From the NCBI RefSeq assembly GCF_001968835.1, contig NZ_MRDE01000024.1, positions 35,128 through 99,127 on the forward strand: a stretch of 64,000 bases of DNA. The letters run 5' to 3'. A program made the translations under genes and the position numbers. The stretch is from Tersicoccus phoenicis (GTDB taxonomy: Bacteria; Actinomycetota; Actinomycetes; Actinomycetales; Micrococcaceae). Numbering within the stretch: position 1 is the first letter of the stretch; every line of letters begins with the position of its first letter. This document shows positions 19,751-31,618 of the stretch, in pieces. The notes under the pieces were generated by a model, which was given only the letters and a program-made list of their open reading frames with translations, was not told the DNA's origin and made no database searches.

Positions 19751-22678
19751 TCACGGGGGGAGGACGGTGGCGATCACCCGGTCGCCGGTACGGCGCACGG
19801 TGACCGCGCCCCGTAGATCGGCGCGCCAGACGGTGGCCCCGAGGCCACGCAGCCGGTCCACGATGCCCGCCGCCGGATGCCCGTAGTCGTTGTCCCGGCC
19901 CACGGACACCAGGGCGAGCGGGGCACGGACCGCGTCGAGGATGGCGGTGCCCCCGTTCCGCGAGCCGTGGTGCGCCACCTTGATCACGTCGACATCCCGC
20001 AGGCCGGCCGCGGATCCTGGTGCCCCTAGCAGGGCGGCGGCGCCGTCCTGCTGGAGGTCGCCGGTGAGGAGCACGCGCAGCGGGGGTCCGCCCGCCGCCG
20101 CAACTTCGATTCTCAGCACCACGCTGTTGTCGTTCTCCTCACCGATCGGCCGGGAGGTCCGTGGCCACAGCACCGACCACGTCACCGCGCCGATGCTGCC
20201 CCGGGCCGGCTCCTGCAACCGTTCGACCGGCGTCGACGTGCGCCGCAGCAGCGCTGCGACCGCGGGCGCCAGCGCCCGATCCGCGGCTGACACGAGGACC
20301 CGGTCCACCGACCGACCCTTCAGCGCATCAGGCAGGCCGCCGTAGTGGTCAACGTGCTGGTGCGTGAGCACCACGGCGGCGAGCCGTCGGACGCCCAGCC
20401 GGTCCAGGCATCGGGCCATCGCCGGCCCCGGCGGTCCACTGTCGACGAGCATGGCGGTCCCCGCCCCGACACGCAGCACCAACCCGTCGCCCTGGCCGAC
20501 GTCACACATGGCGACCTGCCATTCCCCCGGCGCGACGGGCACGGCGACACTGAACGCGACTGTGCCGGCCGCCACCATCGAGACGCCACCGATCAGGACG
20601 CCGGCGCGGACCAGCAGCCGTGCGCCGGCGCGCGCGGGCTGCCAGCGCCCACGCGTCAGTCGCGGAGACCGCGGCAGCCGCAGGTATCGGGGAAGCCGCG
20701 GGGGGCGGTGGCCCCGCGGTGGACGCTGGTGCCGCGGAGGGCGGCCGGTGCGCGACGGCGGCTCCGACCGGTTCCACAGCGGGCCGCGAGTGCTCACCTG
20801 GACACCTGCGGTCCGAGCGCGGAGCCGTGCCACGGCGAGCAGGACACCGATGGCCAAGGAGTCCACGATCGCCAGCAGCAGCATGCCGGTCAGCCCGCCT
20901 GGCCACGGGACTGACGCAACCGGCGCTGACGCGACGGCCCGCGCGACGGCAGCGATCGTGTCGGCACAGCGGGCACTGAGCCACAACGGAATCCCGGCGA
21001 GCGGTGACCAGGCCGCGTCGAGCAGGACGGCGGACGAGCCGGCCACCGTGACCACTGGCACGAGTGGCGACACCAGGGCGTTCGCGGCCACGCCCCAGGT
21101 GCTGATGCTGGGCTGGATGAGGACCAGAAGGGGTGCGCACGCCGCCTGTGCTGCCAATGGCGCGGCGACGACCCGAGAAACCGCATCGGGCAGCCGGACG
21201 CCCCAGGCCCGGGGCAGCAGCATGGTCAGGGAGTTTCCGAGCGGTCCGCAGAGCCCGATCAGCGCCGCGGTCGCCACCACGGACAGGGCGAAGCCGAGAG
21301 CCGTCGCCAGGTACGGGTCGATCAGGAGCAGCATGCCGGCCGCCGTGCACAGCATCGCCACGGGAACGCGACCGCGACCGGAGACGACAGCGACGGTGCC
21401 GACTGCCCCCATCACGGCGGCCCGAAGCACACTCGGGTCCGGCCCGACGACCAGAACGAATCCGGTAAGGGCGACCAGGGCGGCCGCAACCAACGACCAG
21501 CGGGGCATCCGCAGCAGCACGCCGATGCCGACGACGCAGCCGAGCACGATCGTGCAGTTGGTCCCGCTCACCGCCGTCAGATGCGTCAGGGACGCGGTCC
21601 TCATCGCCGCGCGCAGTTCCTCCCCTAGCGGAGCACGATCGCCGAGCACGAGACCGGGAATCAGCTGTCCGGCGTCGCGCGACTGCGCTGCGCTCAGCCC
21701 CCGCAGTCGGGATCGGACCCGGGCCGCGAGGTCGTCGACCGCAGCCGGAGCGGCAATCGTCCGGGGTGGGGCGTTGGCGCGCAGGAACGCCGCCTCCCGT
21801 GAACCAGGGTCGGTCGGGGCCAGGGCCCCGGCGACCCGGACGATCTGACCGGGCCGCACCGCTGCCCATTGGCGATCCCCGAGCACGAGGACCGGGGTGG
21901 ACGCGGAGAAGCGCGCTCCCCCGGCCGTCGCCGTCGTGATCGTCCCCTGCACCAGGGTCAGCCCTTGCTGCCGGGCACCTTCGCCGCTCCTTCCCAGTGA
22001 GCGCGGTTCGTCCGTCACCGCGAGGTCGGCCGTCACCGACGACCGCTCGGTGATCGCCGCACCGATCGGCCCGGCGCGTTGCAGGTCGTGCGCCGTGCGT
22101 CCGGTGGTCAGGGCGGCAGCGGCGAGCAGAAGCAGGGCCGCGCACATCAGCGACGCTGTCGGAGCCGGGGCGGCACGGGTGCCGTCATCCCCGTCGAGTG
22201 TCGCACCACCGGACCGCCGTCGCACGGACGCCACCACGAGGAGCGTGACCCCGGCCAGTACGGCGGCGGACGCCGCCCAGCCGGCGAGCCCCGGTACCGT
22301 GACCGCCAGGGCGGTGCACGCCCAGATGGTGGCGGCCGGCGCGACCAGTCGCAGGTCCCAGCGGCGATCGCGGGAGGGTCGCGGCGGTCGAGGTGCGCGG
22401 GCGTGATCCTGCGTGGGCGTTCTCCGCGGCGCTCGCGACCGGGCTCGTCTGGGCACACCGGCCACTTCGACAGCGGCACGATCACGGCCGGAGCGCGACG
22501 CCGGGGCACGGTGGCCGGCAGCCTCGCCGGTCGGCGGCACCACCGCCGAAGGAGCGTCGACGTCGGTCCCCAGGCCCCTGTCGGGGCCGATGTCGACGTC
22601 CGTGTCGGGGCCGGTGCGGGGGCCACGGCTGGCCGCCTCGGCCAACCGTCGCCACGGGGGGTCCGGTCGCCGGTTCAT
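19751..22678 (-). CDS. comEC: ComEC/Rec2 family DNA uptake channel with beta-lactamase-fold domain
   Basis: ComEC forms the inner-membrane channel for transforming DNA; the C-terminal metallo-beta-lactamase-like domain is proposed to degrade the non-entering strand. The 975-residue protein has a long disordered Arg/Pro-rich N-terminus (about 110 residues), an N-terminal soluble domain between helices, and the polytopic Competence domain (LTHLTAVSGTNCTIVLG is its hallmark). After a very basic linker comes the hydrolase domain with THQHVDHYGG and HHGSRNGG. Its ATG overlaps the comEA stop by 4 nt. Competence is not shown by these two genes alone. Confidence 0.93.
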   Translation of the reverse strand: MNRRPDPPWRRLAEAASRGPRTGPDTDVDIGPDRGLGTDVDAPSAVVPPTGEAAGHRAPASRSGRDRAAVEVAGVPRRARSRAPRRTPTQDHARAPRPPRPSRDRRWDLRLVAPAATIWACTALAVTVPGLAGWAASAAVLAGVTLLVVASVRRRSGGATLDGDDGTRAAPAPTASLMCAALLLLAAAALTTGRTAHDLQRAGPIGAAITERSSVTADLAVTDEPRSLGRSGEGARQQGLTLVQGTITTATAGGARFSASTPVLVLGDRQWAAVRPGQIVRVAGALAPTDPGSREAAFLRANAPPRTIAAPAAVDDLAARVRSRLRGLSAAQSRDAGQLIPGLVLGDRAPLGEELRAAMRTASLTHLTAVSGTNCTIVLGCVVGIGVLLRMPRWSLVAAALVALTGFVLVVGPDPSVLRAAVMGAVGTVAVVSGRGRVPVAMLCTAAGMLLLIDPYLATALGFALSVVATAALIGLCGPLGNSLTMLLPRAWGVRLPDAVSRVVAAPLAAQAACAPLLVLIQPSISTWGVAANALVSPLVPVVTVAGSSAVLLDAAWSPLAGIPLWLSARCADTIAAVARAVASAPVASVPWPGGLTGMLLLAIVDSLAIGVLLAVARLRARTAGVQVSTRGPLWNRSEPPSRTGRPPRHQRPPRGHRPPRLPRYLRLPRSPRLTRGRWQPARAGARLLVRAGVLIGGVSMVAAGTVAFSVAVPVAPGEWQVAMCDVGQGDGLVLRVGAGTAMLVDSGPPGPAMARCLDRLGVRRLAAVVLTHQHVDHYGGLPDALKGRSVDRVLVSAADRALAPAVAALLRRTSTPVERLQEPARGSIGAVTWSVLWPRTSRPIGEENDNSVVLRIEVAAAGGPPLRVLLTGDLQQDGAAALLGAPGSAAGLRDVDVIKVAHHGSRNGGTAILDAVRAPLALVSVGRDNDYGHPAAGIVDRLRGLGATVWRADLRGAVTVRRTGDRVIATVLPP

Positions 22679-23490
22679 CCGATGGTCACGAGGGGGCGCA
22701 GTTCGGCCATCATCTTCTCCCCGATGCCGGGCACCGCGTCCAGGTCGTCGACGCTGCCGAAGGGCCCCTGCTCGGTGCGCCAGGCGACGATGCGTTGGGC
22801 CAGGACGGGCCCGACACGCGGCAGGGTGTCCAGTCCGGCGGCATCGGCCGTGTTGATGTTCACGGGCGCTCCCATGCCTGGCGCCGCGGCCGCCGGGTCC
22901 GGGCTCGAGGCCGACGCCGGACCGGGAACGGGCGCCGATTCGTCCCCGGCGGCCGGTACCCGGATCTGCGTCCCGTCCTCCGCACGCGCGGCCAGGTTCA
23001 CGGCTTCCAGTCGAGCGCCCGGGAGGGCACCTCCCGCAGCGGTCACGGCGTCGGCGACCCGGCTACCGGCAGCCAGACGCACCACGCCCGGACGGCGCAC
23101 GGCCCCCGCCACGTGGACGACCACCCGGCCGTCCCCGCCGGCCACGCGGTCCGACGGCGCGGTACCGGACGGCGCCGGATTCGTGCTCGGTGCACCGGCA
23201 GCTGCGCTGCGAGCCGACGGTGGATCGGCCGTCGCCGGTGGCATCGACGCCGGACCGAGCGGTGCTCCGGTGGCAACGGCCCGGACGCTGACCTCCGTCG
23301 TGGCGGGGACGATCAGGGCCCGCACCAGGAGAACGACCGCAATCACGGCCAGCACCACGGCGGCAGCCGTGCCGATCCGCCACACGATCCGTGCCGCGCC
23401 GTGCCGGTCACGGCCCGCGGGCCGGTGGCGAAACTCGTTCGCGGCATCGGTGTTCGAGAGGTCAGCGAGCCGTGTGGACGGATCGGGCAT
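22675..23490 (-). CDS. comEA: ComEA family helix-hairpin-helix DNA-binding protein
   Basis: ComEA is the membrane-anchored DNA receptor that feeds ComEC. The 271-residue protein has a short cytoplasmic N-terminus, one membrane helix at about residues 37-60, and an Ala/Pro/Ser-rich extracellular linker. An SLBB domain follows (VVVHVAGAVRRPGVVRL). The C-terminal helix-hairpin-helix pair contains NINTADAAGLDTLPRVGPVLAQRI and DLDAVPGIGEKMMAEL. It begins the comEA-comEC operon and appears to have a leaderless start, with TAGCGT six bases before the ATG. Confidence 0.94.
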   Translation of the reverse strand: MPDPSTRLADLSNTDAANEFRHRPAGRDRHGAARIVWRIGTAAAVVLAVIAVVLLVRALIVPATTEVSVRAVATGAPLGPASMPPATADPPSARSAAAGAPSTNPAPSGTAPSDRVAGGDGRVVVHVAGAVRRPGVVRLAAGSRVADAVTAAGGALPGARLEAVNLAARAEDGTQIRVPAAGDESAPVPGPASASSPDPAAAAPGMGAPVNINTADAAGLDTLPRVGPVLAQRIVAWRTEQGPFGSVDDLDAVPGIGEKMMAELRPLVTIG

Positions 23491-23496
23491 GCGACC

Positions 23497-23502
23497 ACGC
23501 TA
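23497..23502 (-). promoter_or_regulatory. -10 box (TAGCGT) giving a leaderless comEA mRNA
   Basis: TAGCGT on the minus strand ends six bases before the comEA ATG. Transcription starting at the normal distance would place the first base at the start codon. No Shine-Dalgarno sequence is present, which supports the reading. Confidence 0.5.
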
Positions 23503-23549
23503 GGAGTGGGCGGGTACCTCCGGCAGGCGCCTCCCACCGGGATGTGGAT

Positions 23550-24455
23550 TCAGCCGTCGGTTCGCGGCCGTGTGGAGGGAGAATCTCGGTGGCCGGTGAC
23601 CACGCCGAGCACCCCGAGCCCCACGTGGGCGGCCAGTACCGAGGGGAGGCGGGACACCAGCGGGCGGACGCCGGTCTGCGCCGTCAGCCGCTCGGCCAGT
23701 TGGTCCGCCTCGGCGAGGTTGCCGAAGTGGTGCACGGCGCAGTCCCGGTCGGCTGCCGGCACGGTGCCGAGGTCGGCGACCGCCAGGGCCTCCAGCCGCC
23801 GGATCGCCCGGGGCGCCGAACGGACCCGCTCGAGGGGCACGACCACGCCGTCGTCGATCTGCAGCAGCGGCTTGATCGCCAGCACTCCCCCGAGCCAGGC
23901 CGCCGCCCCACCGACCCGGCCACCGCGGCGCAGCGTGTCCAGGCTCGGCACGTAGAACCGCACCCGGTGCTGCTCGGCGGCGCGGCGCGCCGCCGCAACG
24001 ACCGCGGCCGGCGGCGCGCCGGTGGCCGCCATCAGGCACGCGTCACGGACGGCGAAGCCCAGCGCCATCCCGGCGGTGCCGGAGTCGATCACGGACACCG
24101 GCACCGGGACGCGGCCGGCCGCCCAGCGGGCCGAGTCGACCGTGCCGGACAGGCCGGCGGACAGGTGCACCGAGACGATGTGCGGGTGGCCGGCCGCGGC
24201 CAGGCGCCGGTACACGGCCTCCACGGCGCCCGGCGACGGCCGGGACGTGGCCAGCGTGCGGCCCGACGCCAACGCCAGCTCCAGCGCGGCCGGTGACCCG
24301 GGAGCCAGCGGTTCGCCGTCCACGGTGACCGGCAGCTTCAGCACGGTCAGGCCGTGATCGGCCTCCAGGGCGGCGCGCAACGCATCGGGCAGTCCGCAGG
24401 CGGCGTCGGTGACCACCGCCACCGGGAGCCGGACGCCCCGCTCGTCGTCGCCCAC
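23550..24455 (-). CDS. DegV family fatty-acid-binding protein
   Basis: DegV (FakB-like) proteins bind a fatty acid and present it to a fatty-acid kinase. The 301-residue protein has the two-domain family layout: VVTDAACGLP at the N-terminus, TSRPSPG (the lipid-head-group contact motif) near residue 90, HLSAGLSGTVDSA, and LDTLRRGGRVGG with VLAIKPLLQI in the second domain. The start is a GTG with a GGGAC ribosome site at best. It stands between leuS and comEA on the same strand. No kinase partner gene is seen in the window, so its role here is inferred only from the family. Confidence 0.92.
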   Translation of the reverse strand: MGDDERGVRLPVAVVTDAACGLPDALRAALEADHGLTVLKLPVTVDGEPLAPGSPAALELALASGRTLATSRPSPGAVEAVYRRLAAAGHPHIVSVHLSAGLSGTVDSARWAAGRVPVPVSVIDSGTAGMALGFAVRDACLMAATGAPPAAVVAAARRAAEQHRVRFYVPSLDTLRRGGRVGGAAAWLGGVLAIKPLLQIDDGVVVPLERVRSAPRAIRRLEALAVADLGTVPAADRDCAVHHFGNLAEADQLAERLTAQTGVRPLVSRLPSVLAAHVGLGVLGVVTGHRDSPSTRPRTDG

Positions 24456-24491
24456 GCGGCCGTCCCGCCTGCTCCCGGTGGATGACCCGGC

Positions 24492-27038
<2,547 letters not shown>

Positions 27039-27112
27039 GCTGATCTCAATCCTTCGGTACGCGACGGTGGTCTCGACGCCTCGGTGCGGCCCGATGACGG
27101 ACCTGGACACAC

Positions 27113-27137
27113 AAAAGCCCCTCGCTGCGCAAGGGGC
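27113..27137 (-). terminator. Attenuator hairpin with T-run in the leuS leader
   Basis: On the minus strand, arms GCCCCTTGC and GCGAGGGGC (9 pairs, one G-T) enclose the loop GCA and are followed by TTTTGTGTG. This is a rho-independent terminator form about 75 nt upstream of the leuS start and downstream of its promoter, so it should act as an attenuator. Confidence 0.75.
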
Positions 27138-27138
27138 C

Positions 27139-27174
27139 GCTGTGCCTGCGGGACGCGGAGCGCCCGGGCACAGC
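27139..27174 (-). promoter_or_regulatory. Upstream hairpin of the leuS leader (possible pause or antiterminator element)
   Basis: Arms GCTGTGCC and GGCACAGC pair perfectly and start two bases after the leader-peptide stop codon. The GGGCGC inside its loop can also pair with GCGGCCC at the foot of the terminator, using one bulge. That would break the terminator and is a plausible antiterminator. Confidence 0.5.
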
Positions 27175-27176
27175 CT

Positions 27177-27197
27177 CTAGAGAAGTCGAAACGGCAT
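27177..27197 (-). CDS. Leucine leader peptide of leuS (MPFRLL)
   Basis: A six-codon ORF, Met-Pro-Phe-Arg-Leu-Leu, ends with the Leu codons CTT and CTC directly before TAG. The hairpins follow at once. A -10 box (TAGCAT) ends six bases before the ATG, so the transcript probably starts at the ATG. The short length makes chance occurrence possible, but the position and the parallel with the leuA leader support it. Confidence 0.6.
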   Translation of the reverse strand: MPFRLL

Positions 27198-27203
27198 GTC
27201 GTC

Positions 27204-27209
27204 ATGCTA
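27204..27209 (-). promoter_or_regulatory. -10 box (TAGCAT) of the leuS promoter
   Basis: TAGCAT on the minus strand, followed by six bases and then the ATG of the leader peptide. This gives a predicted start site at about 27197 and a leader of about 159 nt before leuS. No good -35 was found. Confidence 0.55.
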
Positions 27210-27246
27210 CCGCGTCGGTACCGGTGACTGATCGACCGCCGCGGCC

Positions 27247-27252
27247 TAGCAT
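27247..27252 (+). promoter_or_regulatory. -10 box (TAGCAT) of the divergent dehydrogenase pseudogene
   Basis: TAGCAT is followed by seven bases and the ATG at 27260, the same leaderless layout as on the opposite strand. The two divergent start sites would be about 63 bp apart. Confidence 0.45.
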
Positions 27253-27259
27253 GGCCGCC

Positions 27260-29997
27260 ATGGCGCGTAGCGAACTGCCCGCACCCGTCGTCCGACCGGT
27301 CGACCCGGTCCACCCGTCACCCGGGGTGGACCGGCACGCGCTGGAGCGGGAGTTGCGCGCCCGGGTCGACGGCGAGGTGCGGTTCGACGCCGGCTCCCGG
27401 GCCGCCTACTCCACGGACGCGTCCAACTACCGGCAAGTGCCGATCGGCGTCGTCGTGCCGCGCACCCGGAGGGCCGCCGCCCGGACCATGCTGATCTGCG
27501 CCGAGCGCCGGGCCCCGGTGGTCTCCCGCGGTGGCGGCACGAGCCTGGCCTGGTGCTGGACGATCTGAACCGGCAGCTGGCTCCGCACGGACTCCGGTTC
27601 GGCCCGGAACCGGCCACCCACAACCACTGCACGCTCGGCGGCATGATCGGGAACAACTCCTGTGGCGCCACCGCCCAGCACACCGGCAAGACGGTGGACA
27701 ACACCGTCGCCCTGGAGGTGATGCTGCCGGACGGCACCCGGATGGAGGTGGGGTAGACCTCCGACGACGCGTACGCCGAGATCATCGCCGCCGGTGGGCG
27801 CAGGGCGCAGGTCTACGGGCAGTTGCGCGCCCTCATCGACGAGTACGGGGACGCGGTGCGTCGCCGGTATCCGCCCATTCCCCGCCGCGTCTCCGGGTAC
27901 AACCTGGACTCGCTGCTGCCCGAGAAGCAGTTCCACGTGGCGCAGGCCCTGGTGGGGACCGAGAGCACGTGCGTCCTCGTGCTCCGCGCCAAGCTCACGC
28001 TGATGCCGGTGGTGAACCACTACGGCGTCGTGCTGCTCGGGTGCCCGGACGCCGGCGCCAGCGGGGACGACGTGCCTGCCGTCGTCGCCCACGATCCGCT
28101 CGCGCTCGAGGGGTTCGACGCGAAGGTGATCGAGGACGAGCGGGCCAATCGGATGAACGCCACCGCGATCGAACAGTTGCCGGCGGGCCCGCAGGCCTGG
28201 CTGCTCGTTCAGTTCGGCGGCGACTCGGTGCAGGAGGCGCAGGTGGCGGCGCGCGCGTTCGCGCAGGACGCCCGCGGGTTCGCGTCGGAGCCGACCGTGA
28301 CGGTGCTGACGGACCCGCAGGAGCAGGGACAGTTGTGGGAGGTGCGGGAGGCGGCGCTGGGTGCCGTCGCCCAGGTCCCGGGCCTGCCGGCGATGTGGCC
28401 CGGGTGGGAGGACTCGGCGGTGGCGCCGGAGCGGATGGGCGACTACCTGCGGGCCCTGCGCCGGCTGTACACCGAGTTCAGGTACGACGACGCCGCCGTC
28501 TACGGGCACTACGGGCAGGGATGTGTGCACAGTCGGGTCCCCTTCGACCTGGTCACCGCGGACGGCGTCGCCCGGTTCCGGGCGTTCCTGGAGCGCGCCG
28601 CCCGGCTGGTCGTCTCGATGGGCGGGTCCCTGTCCGGCGAGCACGGCGACGGGCAGGCCCGGGCCGAACTGCTGCCGATCATGTACGGCGACGACCTGGT
28701 GGACGCGTTCGCCCGGTTCAAGGCGATCTTCGACCCGGACAACCGGATGAACCCGGGGAAACTGGCCGCGCCGTACCGCATCGACGAGAACCTCCGGCTC
28801 GGTCCCGGGTACGCGCCACGGACCATGGACACGCACTTCGCCTTTCCGCGCGACGACGGCGACTTCGGCAGGGCGGCGCTGCGCTGTGTCGGGGTGGGCA
28901 AGTGCCGGCGGAACGAAGGCGGCGTGATGTGCCCGTCCTACATGGTCACGCGCGAGGAGGAACATTCCACGCGCGGCCGGGCCCGCGTGCTGTTCGAGAT
29001 GCTGCAGGGTCACCCGGACTCCCCCATCCAGGACGGCTGGCGGTCCACCGCCGTCCGGGACGCCCTCGACCTCTGCCTGGCCTGCAAGGGCTGCAAGCAG
29101 GACTGCCCCGTCAACGTCGACATGGCCACCTTCAAGGCCGAGTTACTCAGCCACCACTACGCCGGGCGGCTCCGGCCGCTCTCCCACTACTCGATGGGGT
29201 GGCTTCCGGTGTGGGCGCAGCTGGCGTCCCGGCTCCCCACCGTCGTGAACGCCGTGACGGCGGCACCCGGTCTCTCCCGGCTGGCTCTGCGGCTGGCCGG
29301 TGCTGCGCCCCAACGGCAGATCCCCCGTTTCGCCGAGCAGAGCTTCACCGCGTGGTACCGGGAACGGAACCACCACGAGGAGCACAGCCGCGACGCGCAC
29401 GGTCGCGGGGGCCACCGCCGCGAAGCGCAAGGTCAAGGGAACCGGGGCGGCGGCGGCCGCGGCGAGGTGGTGCTGTGGCCGGACACGTTCACCAACGTTT
29501 TCCATCCGCACATCGCGCAGGCCGCCGTCGAGGTGCTCGAGGACGCCGGTTGGCGGGTGGTGGTGCCCGAGCAGGCGGTGTGCTGCAGGCTGACTTGGAT
29601 CAGCACGGGACAGTTGGACATCGCGAAGCGAGTGCTCCGCCGCACGGTCGCGGTGTTGCGCCCCTATCTGCGCAACGGCACGCTCATCCTCGGCCTGGAG
29701 CCCTCCTGCACCGCGGTCTTCCGCGCCGACGCCGTGCACGGTCAGCAGCTCGGCCAGGGTGACGGTCTGCACCTGGCCGAGCTGCTCGCCGCCGCGCTGC
29801 ACACCGACCCGGACGAGCCGGCCCGGGCACGGCCCGAGGCGGCGTGGGCACCGCGCCCGCACACGTCACGGGCGGCCGGGTGGGCCGCGCTGAGCGCGGT
29901 GGTGCTCGGCACCGCCGCCGTGGTCGGATCTGCTCGCGTGGTCGGCACCGCCCGACGCAGCCTCGCGTCGACGTCCCCGAGCCGCATGCGGCGGTGA
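27260..29997 (+). pseudogene. Decayed FAD-linked D-lactate/2-hydroxyacid dehydrogenase with Fe-S domain
   Basis: The parts add up to a membrane-associated FAD_binding_4 plus (Fe-S) oxidoreductase of about 950 residues. The N-terminus (FDAGSRAAYSTDASNYRQVP, VVSRGGGTSLA) is intact to about 27548. There the frame shifts straight into LVLDDLNRQ, so about 35 codons of the FAD domain (normally beginning GQCTN) are missing and the frame changes. An in-frame TAG at 27754 then cuts the sequence between MEVG and TSDDAYAEI. The rest is open to 29997 and keeps GNNSCGAT, the oxidase C-terminal domain, and Fe-S motifs (CRRNEGGVMCPSY, CLACKGCKQDCP). The CCG motif has become CCR, and the final Cys/His-rich segment is absent. 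The product is almost certainly nonfunctional. Confidence 0.88.
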
Positions 29998-30000
29998 CGA

Positions 30001-30038
30001 CCGTGGACCGCCACCCCGGTCAGGGTGGCGGGCCACGG
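30001..30038. terminator. Bidirectional hairpin between the dehydrogenase pseudogene and glpK
   Basis: Arms CCGTGG-A-CCGCCACCC and GGGTGGCGG-G-CCACGG pair over 15 of 16 positions around the loop CGGTCA. It occupies the gap between the two converging genes. There is no T-run. Confidence 0.8.
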
Positions 30039-30065
30039 CGACGATCTCGACGGCGAGGCTCTTGA

Positions 30066-31580
30066 CTACCGCACGTCGTCGTCGACCCAGTCGAAGGTGC
30101 GGGTCACGGCCTTCTTCCACAACCGCAGCTGCCGGTCCCGCTCGGCGGCGTCCATCTGCGGCTCCCAGCGCTTGTCCTCGGCCCAGTTGGCGGTCACGTC
30201 ATCCGTGCTCTGCCAGAACCCGACCGCCAGGCCCGCCGCGTACGCCGCACCCAGGGCGGTGGTCTCGGTGACCTTCGGGCGGACCACCGGGATGCCCAGG
30301 ATGTCGGCCTGGAACTGCATCAGCGCGTCGTTGGCGACCATGCCACCGTCCACCCGCAGGTCCTCCAGGTCGACGCCGGCGTCCGCGTTCGCCGCGTCGA
30401 GCACCTCGCGGCTCTGGAACGCGGTGGCCTCCAGCGCCGCCCGCGCCAGATGGCCGCGGGTGACGTACCGGGTCAGACCGACGATGGCCCCTCGGGCGTC
30501 GCCGCGCCAGTACGGCGCGAACAGCCCCGAGAACGCGGGCACGAAGTACACGCCACCGTTGTCCTCCACCGTGGCGGCCAGCTTCTCCACCTCGGGGGCG
30601 GAGGAGATGATGCCCAGCTGGTCGCGCAGCCACTGCACCAGGGAGCCGGTGACCGCAATCGAGCCCTCGAGCGCGTACACCGGCTTGGCGTCACCGAGCT
30701 TGTAGCAGACCGTGGTCAACAGCCCATTCGTCGAGCGCACGATCTCCTCGCCGGTGTTGACGATGAGGAAGTTGCCGGTGCCGTAGGTGTTCTTGGCCCC
30801 GCCCTTCTCGAACGCCGCCTGCCCGAACGTCGCCGCCTGCTGGTCGCCGAGGATCCCCGCGATCGGCACCCCGGGGACCATGCCACCGGTTCGGCCCTCC
30901 CCGTACACCTCGGAGGAGGACCTGATCTCCGGCAGCATCGACGCAGGCACGCCGAACACGTCGAGGATGTCCTGGTCCCAGGACAGACTCTCGAGGTCCA
31001 TGAACATCGTGCGGGACGCGTTGGTCACGTCCGTGACGTGCACGCCGCCGTCCGTGCCGCCGGTCATGTTCCACAGCACCCAGCAGTCCGTGGTGCCGAA
31101 CATGAGGTTCCCGGCCTCGGCCTTCGCGCGGGCCCCGTCGACGTTGTCGAGGATCCACTTGATCTTGGTTCCGGAGAAGTAGGTGGCCAGGGGCAGCCCG
31201 ACCTTCTGCTTGAACCGGTCCGTCCCCCCGTCGGCCGCCAGCTCGTCGACGATCTTCTGGGTGCGCGTGTCCTGCCAGACGATCGCGTTGTACACGGGCT
31301 TGCCGGTGGTCCGGTCCCAGACCACCGCGGTCTCCCGCTGGTTCGTGATGCCGACGGCGGCAAGGTCCCGGTGGGTCAGGTTGCCGCGGCTGAGCGCGAG
31401 GGCGACGACCTCACGCACGTTGGTCCAGATCTCCTCCGGGTCGTGCTCGACCCAGCCGGCACGCGGGAAGATCTGCTCGTGCTCCTTCTGACCGGTGGAA
31501 TGGATGCTGCCGGACTTGTCGAAAACGATGGCGCGGGACGAGGTGGTGCCCTGGTCGATCGCCAGAACGTAGTCAGCCAT
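30066..31580 (-). CDS. glpK: Glycerol kinase
   Basis: GlpK phosphorylates glycerol to glycerol 3-phosphate, trapping it after diffusion through GlpF. The 504-residue protein is full length for the FGGY sugar-kinase family: [14 protein letters not shown] at the N-terminus, ITNQRET, WQDTRT, and in the second domain [25 protein letters not shown] and [20 protein letters not shown] at 31580 has AAGGAG six bases upstream, which excludes the longer frame. It follows glpF by 38 nt on the same strand, so the two form an operon. No glpR or glpD lies nearby. Confidence 0.97.
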   Translation of the reverse strand: MADYVLAIDQGTTSSRAIVFDKSGSIHSTGQKEHEQIFPRAGWVEHDPEEIWTNVREVVALALSRGNLTHRDLAAVGITNQRETAVVWDRTTGKPVYNAIVWQDTRTQKIVDELAADGGTDRFKQKVGLPLATYFSGTKIKWILDNVDGARAKAEAGNLMFGTTDCWVLWNMTGGTDGGVHVTDVTNASRTMFMDLESLSWDQDILDVFGVPASMLPEIRSSSEVYGEGRTGGMVPGVPIAGILGDQQAATFGQAAFEKGGAKNTYGTGNFLIVNTGEEIVRSTNGLLTTVCYKLGDAKPVYALEGSIAVTGSLVQWLRDQLGIISSAPEVEKLAATVEDNGGVYFVPAFSGLFAPYWRGDARGAIVGLTRYVTRGHLARAALEATAFQSREVLDAANADAGVDLEDLRVDGGMVANDALMQFQADILGIPVVRPKVTETTALGAAYAAGLAVGFWQSTDDVTANWAEDKRWEPQMDAAERDRQLRLWKKAVTRTFDWVDDDVR

Positions 31581-31618
31581 GAGTGACTCCTTCAATGAGG
31601 GTGGACGGGGTTCGCGGC

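Noticed and set aside
27039..27260. T-box riboswitch upstream of leuS
   Set aside because: No T-box core sequence or specifier-loop layout was found; the short Leu ORF plus terminator explains the region better.
27553..27756. A separate small gene of 67 codons in the dehydrogenase region
   Set aside because: Its residues (GGMIGNNSCGAT and flanks) belong to the FAD-binding domain of the broken dehydrogenase, so it is a fragment, not a gene.
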